A model generated the notes under the pieces. The model had not been told where the DNA came from and did not search any database. It saw only the letters and a list, made by a program, of their open reading frames with translations. From positions 56,813,027 through 56,877,026 of the forward strand of contig JAKSZU010000008.1 of NCBI GenBank assembly GCA_026018925.1: a stretch of 64,000 bases of DNA, given 5' to 3'. Positions 61,490 to 64,000 of this stretch are shown one piece after another. Position 1 is the stretch's first letter, and each line of letters starts with the position of its first letter. This DNA comes from Tupaia tana. Its lineage: Eukaryota > Chordata > Mammalia > Scandentia > Tupaiidae. Both the position numbers and the translations under genes were made by a program.

Positions 61490-61660
61490 CTAAATGTTGG
61501 AGAATTTATGAAATTATCAGTTTAAGTAACCACTCTTAAAAGATCACTTTGGGTTCCATTTTCTTTTAAGCTAAGATAAAGTTTTGTAATTGACGTAATA
61601 CTTTAAGGTAGCGTTTTGACAAAAGACAAAGATAATAAAACTGAGCATTAAAATAATAAT

Positions 61661-61915
61661 GAGGCCAGTCAAGTGGTGTAGTGGTTAAGGTAACTGGATC
61701 CTACAAGGCAGACTGTACAGTTCAAGACTCAGACCTGGCAGCTTAAAAAACACACTAGGTGCGTGTGCATGCATGACCAAAATCCCAAGAGGAGAGTGGA
61801 GGAGGGACTGAGGAATGGTCATTCGCCCTGAGGGGTGCTTTCTCACTTCCTCTCTCTCCCTCTGCGTCTCTCAGGAAGTGCACACACCACATAACAAAAA
61901 CAAACAAATAAAATA
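61661..61915 (+). repeat. tRNA-derived SINE, old
   Basis: Head gaggccagtcaagtggtgta; body accaaaatcccaagagg; 3' end cacaccacataacaaaaac. Confidence 0.8.
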
Positions 61916-61926
61916 ACATTGTACAT

Positions 61927-62158
61927 GGGCTGGCTGGTGGCATGGTGGTTAATGAAGTTGAATTCCACTGGCCAAAAGCACAGTTCAAGTTCCAGACTCA
62001 ATACAGTGGAGGAACACGATGTGTGTGTGCGTGTGTGCGCACGCATGCCTAAAATCCCAAGAAGAAGAGAAGACAAGGGACTGGAACTGACCATCCCCCT
62101 TGGGGTGCTTTCTCACTTTTCCTCTCTGACTCTAGAAAGTCCATGTGCCCTGCAGCAA

Positions 62159-62160
<2 letters not shown>
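61927..62160 (+). repeat. tRNA-derived SINE, old
   Basis: Head gggctggctggtggcatgg; 3' end atgtgccctgcagcaata, where the next copy has inserted. Confidence 0.82.
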
Positions 62161-62164
<4 letters not shown>

Positions 62165-62195
<31 letters not shown>

Positions 62196-62445
62196 TGGAG
62201 AGGTTTTTGCTATAGGGCACATGCGCTTGCCAGAAAGACAGAGAAAGACAGAGACACAGAAAGTGAGAAATCACCCCCGGGGGGATGGCCACGCCACAAT
62301 TCCTTCTCCTCCATTCTCCTCTCAGGATCTTGGGCACGCACGCACACACGCCCAGCATGAGTTTAAGTCGCTGGGTCTGGGACTCAAACTGTGGTCGACT
62401 ACATGGGAGTCCAGTGACATAGCCATTACGCTAACTGCTGGTCCC
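62165..62445 (-). repeat. tRNA-derived SINE, long form, inserted in a SINE tail
   Basis: T30 then near-consensus minus copy; flanks cagcaatactttt and cagcaaaacttt are its target-site duplication. Opposite orientation to its host. Confidence 0.92.
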
Positions 62446-62728
62446 AGCAAAACTTTCTAAAGTTCCTATTTTTTTAAATGATTATATATAAATCCAGTGT
62501 TTAAAAAGATTAGATAGCACACTTTCACATCTTCTAATATAAATTTACAAGAGCCACACAATTATTTCTAGTCACGACCCTAAAATAAATGTATCTCACC
62601 CTTACATGAAAGACCCACCATATTTTACTAACATTCAGTTCAGTATAAAGTAAAATTCAGGTTTTAGAACTCAGGAGTGCTTTGCATGAGATAAAACATT
62701 CATTTGTTAGAATAGTACGGGGTGGTGG

Positions 62729-62985
62729 AACCAGCAATTGGCATAATAGCTACATTGCTGGACTCCCATGTAGTCAACTGCGGTTCGCATCCCAGACCCG
62801 GTGGCTTAAACTCATGCTGGGCACGTGTGCATGTGTGCCCAAGATCCCGAGAGGAGAACAGAGAAGGGACTGTGAGTGGCCATGCCCCCTTAGGGGTGAT
62901 TTCTCGCTTTCTATCTCTCTCTGTCTTTTTGGCAAGCGCACACACCCTGTAGCAAAAACCTCTCCAAAAAAAAAAAAAAAAAATG
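62729..62985 (+). repeat. tRNA-derived SINE, long form, first of a tandem pair
   Basis: Head ggaaccagcaattggcataa; A-tail; the flank ggggtggtgg before resembles tgggggtgg after. Confidence 0.92.
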
Positions 62986-62992
62986 TGGGGGT

Positions 62993-63244
62993 GGAACCAG
63001 GAGTTGGTGTAATGGCTATATCACTGGACTCCTATAGAGTCAACCGCAGTTCGAGTCCCGGACCCAGTGGCTTAAACTCATGCCGGGCGCATGTGTGTGC
63101 GTACCCAAGATCCCGAGAGGAGAATGGAGAAGGGATTGTGGTGTGACCATCCCCCCGGGGGGTGATTTCTCGTTTTCTGTCTCTGTCTCTCTTTCTGGCG
63201 AGCACACGCACCCTATAGCAAAAACCTTCCCCCCCCCAAAAAAA
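62993..63244 (+). repeat. tRNA-derived SINE, long form, second of a tandem pair
   Basis: Head ggaaccaggagttggtgtaa, same orientation, separated from the first copy only by its A-tail and about 8 bases. Confidence 0.92.
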
Positions 63245-63245
63245 A

Positions 63246-63679
63246 TGAATAGTATGAGGAGTCCTCTAAAAGTTCATGGGAATCACATATATTAAAAAAG
63301 AAACAGAACTATGCACTGATTTAAAAAAAAAAACACAACTTTTTTTTGAACTAAAATAAACTCATACTTTAATTCCATTTTTCCACAAACTTTTTAAAGG
63401 CCCCTCATATTTCATTACTATTTAGCACTTTAACCATTTTGATCAAGGGGAAGCAACTATTAATATGTAACACACATTCGTTATCTTTTTCTTGTATAAG
63501 AAAATTTAGAAAGGGCATAACATCTAGATTTTCACTTATTACCCCAAACATGAGAATTAAGAAATTTAAAATCAAGTTATCTAGATAACCACAAAACAAC
63601 TACTTTTCTGTATTCAATCAATTTAAAAAAAAAAAAAATGGTCACACAAATCACTTCAGCCTTTTAAATTAACATAGTG
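63246..63679. other. UBR5 intron sequence, nothing recognised
   Basis: AT-rich, no exon or nameable repeat. Confidence 0.45.
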
Positions 63680-63842
63680 CTGGGTCGCAAGGTGGTATGA
63701 TGGTCTAAGGCACTGGACTTCCACATGACCAACCGTGGTTCGAGTCCCAGACCTTGCCGCTTGCGGGTATACTTACTCTCTCTCTTTCTCTCTCTGATGA
63801 CCACATATGCCCTATACCAAATTAAAAAAATAATAATAAACT
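63680..63842 (+). repeat. tRNA-derived SINE, short-length with long-type end
   Basis: Head gctgggtcgcaaggtggta; B box GGTTCGAGTCC; then CT-run and acatatgccctataccaaat. Confidence 0.85.
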
Positions 63843-63870
63843 TAAAAAATTTTAGAAATCATTTATTAAA

Positions 63871-63884
63871 CACACACACACACA
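63871..63884. repeat. Short (CA)n
   Basis: Seven CA units. Confidence 0.8.
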
Positions 63885-64000
63885 GTGCCAATTCTCTTAT
63901 AAATGAAATGAATACTTAAACAAAATTCAATTCAGAGGGACTTTACTCAACTCCTACTACAATCACCTAAGCTGAAATCTTCTACCTCCCACAGCAAATG

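Noticed and set aside
63960..64000. Next upstream UBR5 exon at the window edge
   Set aside because: The minus-strand translation does not match the expected residues before position 129 and no donor fits.

Overview
The window is vertebrate nuclear DNA, almost certainly from a placental mammal. It contains one gene spread over 31 short coding exons on the minus strand, with GT-AG introns (one GC-AG). The spliced protein reads as UBR5 (EDD1), a HECT-type N-degron E3 ubiquitin ligase, and is nearly identical to the human protein as I remember it. The introns are full of a tRNA-derived SINE that I cannot match from memory to Alu, B1/B2, carnivore CAN, rabbit C, ruminant Bov-tA, bat VES, AfroSINE or the hedgehog and shrew SINEs. 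I therefore do not name a species.

Layout. UBR5 runs right to left. Its 5' exons (promoter, first exons, about residues 1-129) lie beyond position 64000. Its 3' exons (after about residue 1609, including the MLLE and HECT domains) lie before position 1. Positions 58096-61489 hold the UBA domain and the following acidic/arginine-rich linker. A 14 kb intron (44037-58095) holds an old antisense L1 fragment, a MIR, a younger internally deleted L1 with target-site duplications, and many SINEs. Positions 41477-44036 and 24507-35033 encode the N-terminal beta-propeller (RCC1-like) part. Positions 11558-20117 encode helical scaffold. Positions 7732-10083 carry the UBR-box zinc finger that reads N-degrons. 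Positions 1264-7345 carry the next helical segment and a Ser- then Asp/Glu/His-rich linker. All 31 exons join in frame, total 4,421 nt (4,439 nt with the alternative acceptor), and contain no stop or frameshift, so the gene looks functional.

Inside the introns. I count about 75 copies of the SINE, in a long form (about 250 bp) and a short form (about 150 bp) with different 3' ends; many have clear target-site duplications. The intron at 35034-41476 holds a dead processed copy of nucleolin (NCL) on the plus strand, itself hit by three SINEs. A partial inverted second copy of one SINE-NCL junction lies 2.4 kb away. Two copies of a 71-bp palindromic, TA-flanked mariner-like MITE lie at 6048 and 58817. 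Ancient shared mammalian repeats (L2, MIR, MER5-like hAT) are also visible.

I found no other protein-coding gene, no functional RNA gene, no CRISPR and no operon-like system. The most unusual items are the SINE architecture, the inverted SINE-NCL duplication, the MITE pair, the in-frame alternative acceptor of six residues, and the GC-AG intron with a SINE abutting its donor. Intronic stretches not listed as features showed nothing I could recognise.
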